Shown: piece by piece, positions 1 to 6,959 of the stretch
Layout of the letters: every line of letters begins with the position of its first letter
How positions within the stretch are numbered: position 1 is the stretch's first letter
NCBI GenBank assembly: GCA_035542755.1
Contig: DATKKU010000032.1
Location: 1 to 34,097 of the forward strand
Direction of reading: 5' to 3'
Origin: RYN-425 sp035542755
GTDB taxonomy: Bacteria; Patescibacteriota; Saccharimonadia; Saccharimonadales; UBA10212
Length of the DNA stretch: 34,097 nucleotides
The notes under the pieces: model-generated
Seen by the model: the letters and a program-made list of their open reading frames with translations, nothing else
Told to the model about the DNA's origin: nothing
Databases searched by the model: none
Position numbers and translations under genes: made by a program

Positions 1-17
1 ACAACCCCCGGTGGGAC

Positions 18-215
18 CTACTTGCGGCCTATCTGCCACCAATTGACGGCGTGTAACCGGCGGTCAACTTCGGGTGGCGGGTAGCGCTTGTAGCAGTTCA
101 TGATGACCTTGGCGGCCTCGTCCAGGCCTTCGCGCTTCAAGGTTGCGGCCTGTCGGACCAGGCCGTCCAGTACATCCAGGTCATCCTGCTGGCGGCTGAA
201 AGTAACGGCAGCCAC
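18..215 (-). CDS. Small hypothetical protein, 65 aa
   Basis: I do not recognise this protein. It starts with GTG at 215, six codon-lengths of overlap away from nothing: the stop of the 49-aa ORF lies just upstream (221-223), so the two small genes are nearly abutting and probably translated together. The product is charged and looks helical, with a C-terminal segment rich in aromatic and basic residues (YKRYPPPEVDRR, then NWWQIGRK). There is no signal peptide or membrane segment. Codons are GC-rich, as in the 49-aa neighbour and the Ubl cassette at 7-10 kb, and unlike most of the window. Tiny overlapping genes of this kind are common in phage or mobile DNA, but nothing else here proves that origin. 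Confidence 0.55.
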   Translation of the reverse strand: MAAVTFSRQQDDLDVLDGLVRQAATLKREGLDEAAKVIMNCYKRYPPPEVDRRLHAVNWWQIGRK

Positions 216-220
216 CGACT

Positions 221-370
221 TCAGCCCTGCTGAAGGCCGAGTTGCTGCCTTTGGGCCCGTTCTGCCCGGCGGATGCGGCGTTCAAGCCTCCGGGCGGCGC
301 CCCAGTCGTGCTTGCGCACGCAGGCTGCGTGCAGCGCGACCAGCTTTTCGGTGTTTGACGGCTTTGCCAC
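221..370 (-). CDS. Small basic hypothetical protein, 49 aa
   Basis: This short ORF starts with GTG at 370 and has a good SD (AAGGAG, about 376-383) at normal spacing, which is why I call it real despite its size. The product begins MAKPSNTEKLVALHAACV and continues into an Arg-rich helix (RRLERRIRRAERAQ), so it is probably a small nucleic-acid- or protein-binding helix bundle; the function is unknown. It is followed at once by the 65-aa gene on the same strand. It is GC-rich with a strong SD, like the Ubl and PKD genes and unlike most neighbours. A 6-bp inverted repeat (389-414) lies just upstream. Confidence 0.55.
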   Translation of the reverse strand: MAKPSNTEKLVALHAACVRKHDWGAARRLERRIRRAERAQRQQLGLQQG

Positions 371-388
371 TTCTGGCTCCTTCCCTCT

Positions 389-414
389 AGTGTCACTTTT
401 GGTGGGTAGACACT
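389..414 (-). promoter_or_regulatory. Inverted repeat upstream of the small GC-rich genes
   Basis: Arms AGTGTC/GACACT (389-394 and 409-414) are separated by 14 nt and sit just upstream of the SD of the 49-aa gene. The repeat could be an operator or a 5'UTR hairpin. Six-bp arms can arise by chance. Confidence 0.3.
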
Positions 415-429
415 GTTCACCCTTTTTCT

Positions 430-847
430 TTTGGGGTTATCCCACGACCTTTTTTACGAAAAAGCCGTAAGTTTTGCTGCCCCACCGCTAGGCTTGTTTG
501 CGGTGCTTGCTTTTTTAAGCCTAGCGGTTGAGCAACAATGCTCCTCCATTACTTGGACGTGCAGTACAAGGAAGAAGCAAGGAACGGACTCGGGGGTGTA
601 TTCCTCATACTCCGAAGGAGTACCGTAGCTTCTGACGAAGTAATGCGCCAAGTTGGGAAGGAGCAACAAAAAAACCGGACTAGTTTGCTGTAGTCCGGTT
701 CAAGTATTTTGCTTTATTTCTAAATGCGCGTGCTTACCAAACTACAGCATCATCTCGCTTGACGAGAATAATGCGGTGGTTTGTAAACATATAACTTTGC
801 ACAATGTTATCTGTTATACACCTTAGCCCGAGCGATTGCAATATTTT
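430..847. other. Gene-free interval with three inverted repeats
   Basis: I see no credible protein gene here. The stretch holds a perfect 12-bp inverted repeat, ACCGCTAGGCTT/AAGCCTAGCGGT (484-495 and 517-528), around a 21-nt loop, and a nested imperfect hairpin at 736-784 with paired blocks AAAC/GTTT, GCAT/ATGC and CTCG/CGAG separated by small internal loops. Between them is a minus-strand terminator (listed separately). The paired blocks suggest an untranslated 3' region or a small RNA. Confidence 0.4.
666..700 (-). terminator. Rho-independent terminator, minus strand
   Basis: The 10-bp stem AACCGGACTA (673-682) pairs with TAGTCCGGTT (691-700) around an 8-nt loop. On the minus strand it is followed by a run of seven T. 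It probably ends the transcript of the 848-1780 gene. Confidence 0.85.
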
Positions 848-1780
848 TTATTCAAACCTGGGGATATCTCTGAATCTCTCATCCAGGTCGGGGAAGTCAC
901 TCGGCAACCTATCGTTCTCACTGGCTTCTATTACCATGTCTGTTATGGCTGGCGCCATTTTCTTATTCTGAAGTCTTCGCCTGATAATATTTTCGGCTTC
1001 CGGGTCACCCTCGCTCAAGGCGGCGTGCAAGCTGTCATTGAGGCCCAGACAAAGCTTTATATCCAACATAAAATCATCCAAAGAAATTGCTTCCTGGCGC
1101 CTGTAGGCTCTGGCCTTCATCCTCGCCAAATCCTCGCCTAGCAGAGGTGCCTGCAGAAGCCGGGCATAGCTTCGTAGTTTAAATGGGTTTTCGTTAAACA
1201 GTTTTATCAGCTCGTCTTCATCAATGCCATAAGTCTTTAGCTCGTCCAGCGCTGCCCTGGTTTGTTCGCCAACCATAAATTCAATTTCCAAATTCCGGCG
1301 AGCCACCACGATATCGTGCACCAGTGGCTTGTCTTTTCCGGTCATTCTTTTGGCCTCTTCCAGGCACATAGCAAGCAATTCTTGGCTTACGCAGACATCA
1401 ACTCCGAGTTCATCAATGATAGCTCCGTCCACCGAACCGGCGTCCAGAACATCGCCGCTAGCAACAAAAAAATGTCTAACGTCTTTCTCTAGATCAACGG
1501 TCGTGGCCTCTGGGTTATCCTTAAGAAGTTCATAAATGTCTTGGTCCCCGCTTCGCATAAGTTCTCCAGCCGATACTGGCCGGTCATCCAGCCCTACGGA
1601 GGGCCAATTATTGTCCTCGGTCAAGATTTCCTCTTGGCGCTCGGCGGGCTCGTCATAGGCCCTGCCAACATCTTTTGCTGTGATGGCTTCTTCCGCGGTG
1701 GTTCGCGCCAGTCGCCTAAGCCTAGCGCTATGCGGCAGCTCGTTTATGCTGTGACCATCTCCAAATTCAAAATCAGACAT
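848..1780 (-). CDS. Hypothetical protein, 310 aa
   Basis: This is a 310-residue soluble protein with no signal peptide, membrane span or motif I recognise. It is acidic, with many short helices; the middle (about residues 130-230) reads like a helical bundle (QELLAMCLEEAKRMTGK, then RAALDELKTYGIDEDELIKLF). The ATG at 1780 has a purine-rich SD (AGAGGTGG) and a strong promoter upstream. The ORF is long and uninterrupted with codon use like its neighbours, so it is a real gene. It stands alone on its strand, divergent from uppP and followed by a terminator at 666-700. I assign no function. Confidence 0.8.
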   Translation of the reverse strand: MSDFEFGDGHSINELPHSARLRRLARTTAEEAITAKDVGRAYDEPAERQEEILTEDNNWPSVGLDDRPVSAGELMRSGDQDIYELLKDNPEATTVDLEKDVRHFFVASGDVLDAGSVDGAIIDELGVDVCVSQELLAMCLEEAKRMTGKDKPLVHDIVVARRNLEIEFMVGEQTRAALDELKTYGIDEDELIKLFNENPFKLRSYARLLQAPLLGEDLARMKARAYRRQEAISLDDFMLDIKLCLGLNDSLHAALSEGDPEAENIIRRRLQNKKMAPAITDMVIEASENDRLPSDFPDLDERFRDIPRFE

Positions 1781-1812
1781 TTATTTGACCACCTCTTCCG
1801 TTTATAGCTTAT

Positions 1813-1841
1813 ATTATATAAAGTTATTGCCTTTTTGGCAA
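1813..1841 (-). promoter_or_regulatory. Sigma70-type promoter for the 310-aa gene
   Basis: Read on the minus strand: -35 TTGCCA (1841-1836), 17-nt spacer, -10 TATAAT (1818-1813). It lies 33 nt upstream of the ATG, leaving a short leader with an SD. Confidence 0.75.
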
Positions 1842-1887
1842 TTTATCAGTCCTATTCCCAGGATTTTTTATTTTTACGGTCAAGGGC

Positions 1888-1899
1888 TATTCTATTTAG
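1888..1899 (+). promoter_or_regulatory. -10 box of a leaderless uppP transcript
   Basis: TATTCT (1888-1893) ends six nt before the GTG start of uppP, so transcription should begin at or next to the start codon. No SD is present. The -35 region is weak and T-rich. Confidence 0.5.
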
Positions 1900-2766
1900 G
1901 TGATTAGTTTATTTCAAGCCGCGATTTTAGGCTTAATCCAGGGCTTAACCGAGCTTTTTCCCATCTCCTCTCTGGGTCACAGCGTCATCATCCCCAAACT
2001 CTTGGGCTGGGACATCCCGCAAAATAGTTCGTATTTTCTAACTTTTTTAGTAGCCACGCATTTAGCTACAGCTACGGTGCTGTTTGTTTTCTTCCTGCCG
2101 GAGTGGAAAAGAATTTTTCGGGGCCTTGGGCGCTCATTTGCTCAGCGTGAGGTTAAGACAAGTGACACCTACGCTAAATTGGGCTGGCTGCTGGTTGTTG
2201 GCACTATACCGGCCGGGATAATTGGCTTACTCCTCCAAGACCATATCCGTAATTTGTTTAATTCCGCCGAGATTGCCGCCAGCTTTTTGATGGTCAATGG
2301 CCTGATACTACTTGGCGCTGAGAAGCTCAGAAAAAACCGCGCCAGCGCTGCCCACCAAACTAGTCTGCAAAGCGATGAGCACGTGGCCAAACTTTCCTGG
2401 TCATCGGCAGTTTTTGTGGGCACTGCTCAGGCTGCAGCCTTAATTCCGGGCATTTCGCGCTCCGGTTCGTCAATGGCCGGCGGTCTGCTGGCAGGCCTTG
2501 ATAACGAGGCCGCCGCCCGCTTTAGCTTTCTGCTAGCCACGCCGGTAATCGGCGCGGCGGCGGTGCTTAAACTGCCCGAGCTATTTTCGTCAGACGCCTC
2601 CGGCCTGCGCGGCGCGGCATTGGTAGGTGCTATTTTTGCTGCTGCGGCCGCTTATTTTTCGGTAAAATTTTTGACTAAATATTTTAAAACCAGCAACTTA
2701 AAGCCCTTCGGCTATTACTGCATTCTGGCGGGTCTAACTAGCCTTATTCTTCTGGCGCTGAAGTAG
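1900..2766 (+). CDS. uppP: Undecaprenyl-diphosphatase (UppP/BacA)
   Basis: An integral membrane enzyme that removes a phosphate from undecaprenyl diphosphate so that the lipid carrier can be reused for peptidoglycan and other envelope polymers. Both family signatures are visible: QGLTELFPISSLGHS at residues 14-28 (Glu18 and His27 are the expected catalytic region; the usual first Glu is Gln14, a known variant) and PGISRSG at about 183-189 with its conserved Arg. Length (288 aa) and the string of hydrophobic segments fit the family. The start is GTG with no SD and a -10 box six nt upstream, suggesting a leaderless mRNA. Its 3' end overlaps the convergent small membrane protein gene by 23 bp. 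Confidence 0.95.
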   Translation: MISLFQAAILGLIQGLTELFPISSLGHSVIIPKLLGWDIPQNSSYFLTFLVATHLATATVLFVFFLPEWKRIFRGLGRSFAQREVKTSDTYAKLGWLLVVGTIPAGIIGLLLQDHIRNLFNSAEIAASFLMVNGLILLGAEKLRKNRASAAHQTSLQSDEHVAKLSWSSAVFVGTAQAAALIPGISRSGSSMAGGLLAGLDNEAAARFSFLLATPVIGAAAVLKLPELFSSDASGLRGAALVGAIFAAAAAYFSVKFLTKYFKTSNLKPFGYYCILAGLTSLILLALK

Positions 2767-2980
2767 CAGTTTTTTTGCCCGATAAAAACCAAGCCCACGT
2801 AAAGCAGCCCAAGCCCAAAATCAGTGCCGCCAGGCCATGCTTAAGGTGTTTGTGCGCGGAACCCGCCTCATAGCCGGGAAGCCAGCTGGGCAGATTACCA
2901 GCACTAGTGGTCCAGTAATAAATTGCCAGGCCCACAAACGCAAATCCCAAGACTATCAATAATACAATCCATTTCTTCAT
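2744..2980 (-). CDS. Small membrane protein, 78 aa
   Basis: The protein has two membrane segments: an N-terminal one (about residues 4-25, after MKK) and one at about 50-67 (LAALILGLGCFTWAWFLSG). A short extracytoplasmic loop carries His-rich text (AHKHLKHG), which could bind metal. The ATG at 2980 has a good SD (AAGGAG). It is the last gene of the minus-strand operon that also encodes the YcnI-like protein, so it probably serves the same copper-related or envelope function; that role is inference. Its 3' end overlaps the end of uppP by 23 bp, tail to tail. Confidence 0.75.
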   Translation of the reverse strand: MKKWIVLLIVLGFAFVGLAIYYWTTSAGNLPSWLPGYEAGSAHKHLKHGLAALILGLGCFTWAWFLSGKKTATSAPEE

Positions 2981-3016
2981 CAGCTACTCCTTATTATTTC
3001 CAGTACTTTAGTTAGC

Positions 3017-3616
3017 TTAGCGCCGTTTAGTCATCATGCTTCTTACCAAAGCTACAAAAGCAATAGCCAGTGCGGCCGTAGAAATAGCATAAGCCAGAGT
3101 GTTGCTAGAAGTGCTACTAGTTGTGGTCGAAGTACCAAGATCGTTAACGACCTTCGTGATTGAATAGGGGCCTTGATCTCCGGTGGCATCGTCGCTTCCA
3201 CTTGGCGTGGCGTCCCAAGACACCACCGAACCATCGCCATAAGTCTGATAAGCCTTCCAATGAAGTTCGGTCGCATTAGCCGGCGCCTCGGCATTAAATG
3301 TAAAGTCGTCCCTCAGCCCTACCGGTATGCTCCCGCCGGTCCAGTCTATTTCTGTAACGGTATCCCCGGACTTTTTAGTATCAATCTGCCAGCCTGGTTT
3401 GACCGTAGGTGTCACTTCATTTAAGCCACTGGGAATAAGCAGTTTTAAAGCTGTGGTTGGTGTGTCCTTTTCGGTGGGCACACTGACCGAGAAAGTTTGG
3501 AAAGCCGCTACTCCTACCGTTGACGGCGTCACAATTACATGAGCCATGGCTGTCCCGGCGGCCATAAAAAACGTCACTACTCCTACCCCCACTACCTTCC
3601 ACAATTTGTTTATCAT
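3017..3616 (-). CDS. YcnI/DUF1775-like exported copper-binding protein
   Basis: This is an exported, C-terminally anchored protein. A signal peptide ends AGTAMA, leaving His26 as the mature N-terminus, followed by the typical DUF1775 start (HVIVTPSTVGV) and the PGW segment. In the YcnI family the N-terminal His takes part in binding copper. A Ser/Thr-rich linker (about residues 157-172) leads to a single C-terminal membrane helix and a basic tail (MMTKRR). The start ATG overlaps the stop of the preceding gene (ATGA) with an SD (GGGGAG) inside that gene's end, so the two are translationally coupled. It is likely part of a copper acquisition or resistance operon. Confidence 0.8.
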   Translation of the reverse strand: MINKLWKVVGVGVVTFFMAAGTAMAHVIVTPSTVGVAAFQTFSVSVPTEKDTPTTALKLLIPSGLNEVTPTVKPGWQIDTKKSGDTVTEIDWTGGSIPVGLRDDFTFNAEAPANATELHWKAYQTYGDGSVVSWDATPSGSDDATGDQGPYSITKVVNDLGTSTTTSSTSSNTLAYAISTAALAIAFVALVRSMMTKRR

Positions 3617-4179
3617 CTTTTTCTCCCCTCTTTAATATTATTATAAAACACAGCTCCAGCCATCACAAGACCTACCGCCGCTACTGCTCCCACAACAATT
3701 AAAGCCTGGTTACTCCCCGAACTCCCCTTTTGTTGACTAATCCGGTTGGGCTGCGAGGGACTTCCATTACCAGTTACCCTGAAGTAATAAGACACCTTAA
3801 ATGGTTGAAATGAAGCGCCGGCGATGGGTGTTCCGGAAAGGTAAACATTATATACACCCTGCGACTTAAAGGTGTATGGCAGCTGGCCAAAGTACGCGGT
3901 GGGTGCCGTTGAAGTTTGGTGGTCAAGAGTCTGGCCATTTTTTTGTATGGTAACCACGCAGCTGCACTGCTGGGCATTAAAAACATCCAACGAGTCGTAA
4001 TACAAGAAAACTAGTATCTGTGGCTCACCGGCCACCGGGTCATCATCTGGGCGTATATGGAGCGTAACCTCCATGTTACCGTCTGTCGCCAGTATGTGCG
4101 CCGATGCTGATTTAGGCAGCTGCAGCAATCCCAAAAATGTCAGCACAGTGGCTAAAATGACCAGCGTTTTTTTACCCAT
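3613..4179 (-). CDS. Exported membrane-anchored protein with N-terminal His (CopC/YtkA-like role)
   Basis: The ORF is open back to 4257, but ATG 4179 gives a clean 27-residue signal peptide (MGKKTLVILATV... ending SASA), and an extended -10 (TGATATGAT, core 4195-4190) lies 10 nt before it, so I choose that start. The mature protein would begin HILATDGNMEV, i.e. again with a His. The body looks like an Ig-like beta domain and contains a CSC pair (QQCSCVV); a linker and one C-terminal membrane helix with a basic tail follow. It overlaps the YcnI-like gene by 4 bp. Family identity is uncertain; an exported copper-binding or delivery protein is the best guess from the N-terminal His, the CSC and the neighbour. 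Confidence 0.7.
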   Translation of the reverse strand: MGKKTLVILATVLTFLGLLQLPKSASAHILATDGNMEVTLHIRPDDDPVAGEPQILVFLYYDSLDVFNAQQCSCVVTIQKNGQTLDHQTSTAPTAYFGQLPYTFKSQGVYNVYLSGTPIAGASFQPFKVSYYFRVTGNGSPSQPNRISQQKGSSGSNQALIVVGAVAAVGLVMAGAVFYNNIKEGRKR

Positions 4180-4238
4180 CGCTACTTTAATCATATCAAA
4201 CGCTACTTTGCGGCCCGTTTGTGCAGGCAGCTGGGCTC

Positions 4239-4285
4239 TTGACAACATGCTGTTCAAAGATTATCATTCAACTAAATGGTTGAAT
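4239..4285 (+). promoter_or_regulatory. Promoter and operator of the ArsR gene, overlapping its start codon
   Basis: -35 TTGACA (4239-4244), 17-nt spacer, -10 TATCAT (4262-4267). A perfect 7-bp dyad ATTCAAC/GTTGAAT (4266-4272 and 4279-4285) straddles the -10, the predicted start site and the ATG at 4276. There is no SD. TTCAA...TTGAA dyads are typical ArsR-family operators, so autorepression is likely; the divergent exported operon could be controlled from the same site. Confidence 0.75.
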
Positions 4286-4614
4286 ATACTTTTTCCCTTG
4301 ATAGCGCTTTTAACGCCTTAGCCGACCCCACACGCCGCGATATTTTACGCCGGGTGGCTGGCACCGAGCTGTCAGTCAGCGAAATCGCTCAGGAATATAG
4401 CCTCACCTTCGCTGCTATCTCTAAGCACCTAAAAGTCTTGGAAAAGGCCCGGCTTATACTTAAGCGTAGGCGAGGAAAGCAGCAGCTGGTGACTTTGTAT
4501 CCCGAAGCCCTTAGTAGCGTTGACGAGTACCTAGAATTCTACCGGCACCTCTGGGAAGGCCGGCTAGACGCCCTAGAAATTTATTTAAAAGAAAGCGAGG
4601 AGAAAAATGTCTGA
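4276..4614 (+). CDS. ArsR-family transcriptional regulator
   Basis: A 112-aa winged-helix regulator. It opens with the family text FNALADPTRRDILRRV, followed by the recognition helix region (TFAAISKHLKVLEKARLILKRRRGKQQLV). It has no cysteine and lacks the CVC metal site, so it is probably not a classical metal sensor but belongs with the ArsR proteins that are paired with SRPBCC partners. The start ATG lies eight nt after the -10 hexamer without an SD, so the mRNA is probably leaderless. The operator covers the start codon. It overlaps the next gene by 8 bp. Confidence 0.9.
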   Translation: MVEYTFSLDSAFNALADPTRRDILRRVAGTELSVSEIAQEYSLTFAAISKHLKVLEKARLILKRRRGKQQLVTLYPEALSSVDEYLEFYRHLWEGRLDALEIYLKESEEKNV

Positions 4615-5071
4615 TAACAAAAAACTAGTCATTACACGCGTACTTGATGCACCACTAAGCAAAGTATGGCAAGCCTGGGTGGAACAAGAGCAGGTTGTGC
4701 AGTGGTGGGGACCTTACGGTGCAACCAACCCAACTTGCGAATGGGACGCTAGGCCTGGCGGCAAAATAAATATACTGATGCTGGCCGGCAAGGAACTCGG
4801 CCCGCTGGCCGGTCAGGAGTGGCCGATGAACGGTGAGTTTCGGTCCGTAGAGCCAGAGAAAAAACTGGTCTTTACCACCGCCGCACTGTCCCGCAGCAAA
4901 GCAATATTAGAGAACCAGGTGACTGTAACTTTTGAAGAGCAAGGCTCTAAAACCAAGCTGACGGTTGATATCGTCGTGACCAGAATCACCAAAGAAGCCG
5001 AAGGACCATTGGCCGGCATGGAAATGGGCTGGAATCAGCAACTAGATAAATTAACAAAACACCTAGCATAA
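4607..5071 (+). CDS. SRPBCC/AHSA1-domain protein
   Basis: A single START-like (SRPBCC, 'activator of Hsp90 ATPase 1-like') domain of 154 aa. It opens with ITRVLDAPLSKVWQAWVEQEQVVQWWGP, typical of the family, and ends with the usual amphipathic helix (MEMGWNQQLDKLTKHLA). Such domains bind hydrophobic ligands in a deep cavity. It overlaps the ArsR gene, an arrangement seen widely, in which the regulator controls its own partner; the ligand cannot be told. The overlap implies translational coupling. Confidence 0.88.
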   Translation: MSDNKKLVITRVLDAPLSKVWQAWVEQEQVVQWWGPYGATNPTCEWDARPGGKINILMLAGKELGPLAGQEWPMNGEFRSVEPEKKLVFTTAALSRSKAILENQVTVTFEEQGSKTKLTVDIVVTRITKEAEGPLAGMEMGWNQQLDKLTKHLA

Positions 5072-5177
5072 GGCTGCACAGATGGTGCCGCTGGTTCTTG
5101 ACGGTACAGGCAGCTGTGACATCTACGAGACTTACGCCGCAATGTAGCGGTCGCAGTTCCTAACACCAAACTAGTCC

Positions 5178-5246
5178 TTGACAAAGCAAGGGCACTATAT
5201 GATTATATTGTCCAGAAACAAGGGAGTGGGACCAGCGCGCTGGTCC
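5178..5246 (+). promoter_or_regulatory. Promoter and 5' hairpin of the MutS-like gene
   Basis: -35 TTGACA (5178-5183) with an AT-rich -10 region (GATTAT at 5201 after 17 nt, or the overlapping TATGAT/TATATT). Downstream is a perfect 18-bp palindrome, GGACCAGCG/CGCTGGTCC (5229-5246), 11 nt before the ATG at 5258. It is followed by TTATTTAAAT, so it could act as a weak attenuator or a start-site hairpin. The rest of 5072-5177 holds nothing I recognise. Confidence 0.55.
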
Positions 5247-5257
5247 TTATTTAAATA

Positions 5258-6802
5258 ATGAATGAAGTGGTTCCCAGCAACGATACGATAGTGGACGATA
5301 TATCCTTTAGAGCAGCCGAGCTCAATCGTCTGGAAGAGGCTACGCCGGTACTTACTACGACCGGCCGTGGGACCCTGCATAAATTGGTAGTCAACGGGCC
5401 GGCAGATAGAGGCGAGCTGCTGGCTCGGCAAGAAGCCTTGGAAGAACTCAGCGAGAGCCCGGAGCTTGTTGAAGCTCTATCTGAAGGCATTGGTGGATTT
5501 GCTCAATATGAGAAAAGGTTGCTCGGTTTTGAAAGCGGACGCCAAAGCTCGTCCAGAGCCTACGCTGGAGCATCTAAAGCCGCTAAAAGCCTGGTGGAAT
5601 TGACCGAAGCTGTAGCCGGCGATAGCCGCGAAGCTCCGCAAACAACTTTCCTGCAAGAACAATTGCTCAGCCTTGGGGAATTTAACGATAGTAACCTAGC
5701 CGGACTGTTGAGAGGACCGGTTTATTACACCCCAAAGGGCCTCCGGGCAAAAGGCCACAGGAAACTACTGCCAGGACTTAGATTTAGGCCAGGTTTTAGC
5801 GGTAGATTGGCGGCTTTAGGCGCGGCCACCTTCGCTGGTCTTGAAACCGGAGTGTTGCCACCGCAAACCTCAGCGATTTTTATGTTTGGCGGACTGGCAG
5901 TGGCGATGTCTCTCATGCCAAACAATGCCGGCACTAATTTAAAAGACGAGTTTCTAAATCACCCGACCGTTTATTCTCCTTTACAGCTGCGGATGGCTGA
6001 GGAGCCCCTGTATAGAGGCGCCCTGGAGTCTTTGGGCAACCTGGACGTAGCCACTGCACTGACCGGACTAAGAAAAACCGTGGAAGCAAACGGCCACCCA
6101 ACCGTCATCCCGACTATTGAAGACGATGGACCATATCATTTTGCGGCTACCAGCCTGCGAAATCCCCTTTTGGCTCTTCAGCCGGACAGGCAAGTTGTAC
6201 CAAACGATTTGGAGTTTGGCGGCATGGGTTCGCGTTTAACTTTTTTGACCGGTCCAAACAGCGGCGGCAAATCCACCTTATCTAAGGCCGTGGTCCAAAA
6301 CCAAGTATTGGCACAAATTGGTGGTGCTTGCATTGCCGAAAGTGCCTCTATGACCATGTCCGACCGCATTGCCTACCATATTCCTATGCCGCCAGACCAG
6401 GACGCCGAGACCGGGCGGCTGGGCTTTGAGCTTGCCCGAGTCCGCGGCATATTAGATGCCTCCACCGAGAGGTCGTTGACCTTACTGGACGACTGCCTTG
6501 ACGGCACCACTCACGAAGAACGCGTGGCCATACTAAAAACGGTCATGCTAGCTTTTAGAAATCTGGGCGGAGCTACAATCTTTTCCACTCACGCCCACGA
6601 GCTGGTAGGCGACTTTGAAGCCGCTGGTGAGGGCCAGTTTATCCAAGTTGAGTTTGATAATGACCACCCCACCCATAGGATAATCCCCGGCGTGTCTCAC
6701 ACTTCGCACGCCAATCGGGTAGCCGAGATGTATGGCTTTAGCGACCAAGCCGTCAAAGACGAGCTTAAAGCTCGCGGCATAGCAAGTCCACTGTGGTTCT
6801 AA
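5258..6802 (+). CDS. MutS-like ATPase with internal membrane segments
   Basis: The C-terminal part is a MutS/ABC-type ATPase: Walker A GPNSGGKST at about residues 332-340, a signature region RLGFELARVRGIL, Walker B LTLLDDCLD at about 407-415, and a switch STHAHEL. The N-terminal 330 residues show the helical core and lever-like region but no mismatch-recognition domain I can see. A hydrophobic stretch at about 183-224 could form one or two membrane helices. Walker B ends Asp-Asp where most MutS proteins have Asp-Glu. This resembles membrane-linked MutS homologues of unknown role, not repair MutS. ATG at 5258 without an SD, behind a palindrome. Confidence 0.8.
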   Translation: MNEVVPSNDTIVDDISFRAAELNRLEEATPVLTTTGRGTLHKLVVNGPADRGELLARQEALEELSESPELVEALSEGIGGFAQYEKRLLGFESGRQSSSRAYAGASKAAKSLVELTEAVAGDSREAPQTTFLQEQLLSLGEFNDSNLAGLLRGPVYYTPKGLRAKGHRKLLPGLRFRPGFSGRLAALGAATFAGLETGVLPPQTSAIFMFGGLAVAMSLMPNNAGTNLKDEFLNHPTVYSPLQLRMAEEPLYRGALESLGNLDVATALTGLRKTVEANGHPTVIPTIEDDGPYHFAATSLRNPLLALQPDRQVVPNDLEFGGMGSRLTFLTGPNSGGKSTLSKAVVQNQVLAQIGGACIAESASMTMSDRIAYHIPMPPDQDAETGRLGFELARVRGILDASTERSLTLLDDCLDGTTHEERVAILKTVMLAFRNLGGATIFSTHAHELVGDFEAAGEGQFIQVEFDNDHPTHRIIPGVSHTSHANRVAEMYGFSDQAVKDELKARGIASPLWF

Positions 6803-6901
6803 TTTAAGCTAGTTTGTCAGAGGCGGAGTGTTTTTATCTTTGGATTAAAAAGCACTGGTATGTAACTTCGGAGTTGATAATAAATTATGGTTTGAGCGGG
6901 T

Positions 6902-6959
6902 AATCCCCGGGGCGAAATGCCCCGGGGATTCCCGTTTAGGACGCCGTCTAGCGGCGTCC
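6902..6959 (-). terminator. Tandem hairpins at the 3' end of the Ubl operon
   Basis: Hairpin 1: GGACGCCG/CGGCGTCC (6952-6959 and 6939-6946) includes the Ubl stop codon in its loop side. Hairpin 2: AATCCCCGGGGC/GCCCCGGGGATT (6902-6913 and 6919-6930), a perfect 12-bp stem with a 5-nt loop. Neither has a U-run on either strand. They may be U-less terminators or 3' stability elements for the Ubl operon, and the second could also stop read-through from the MutS-like gene. Confidence 0.6.
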
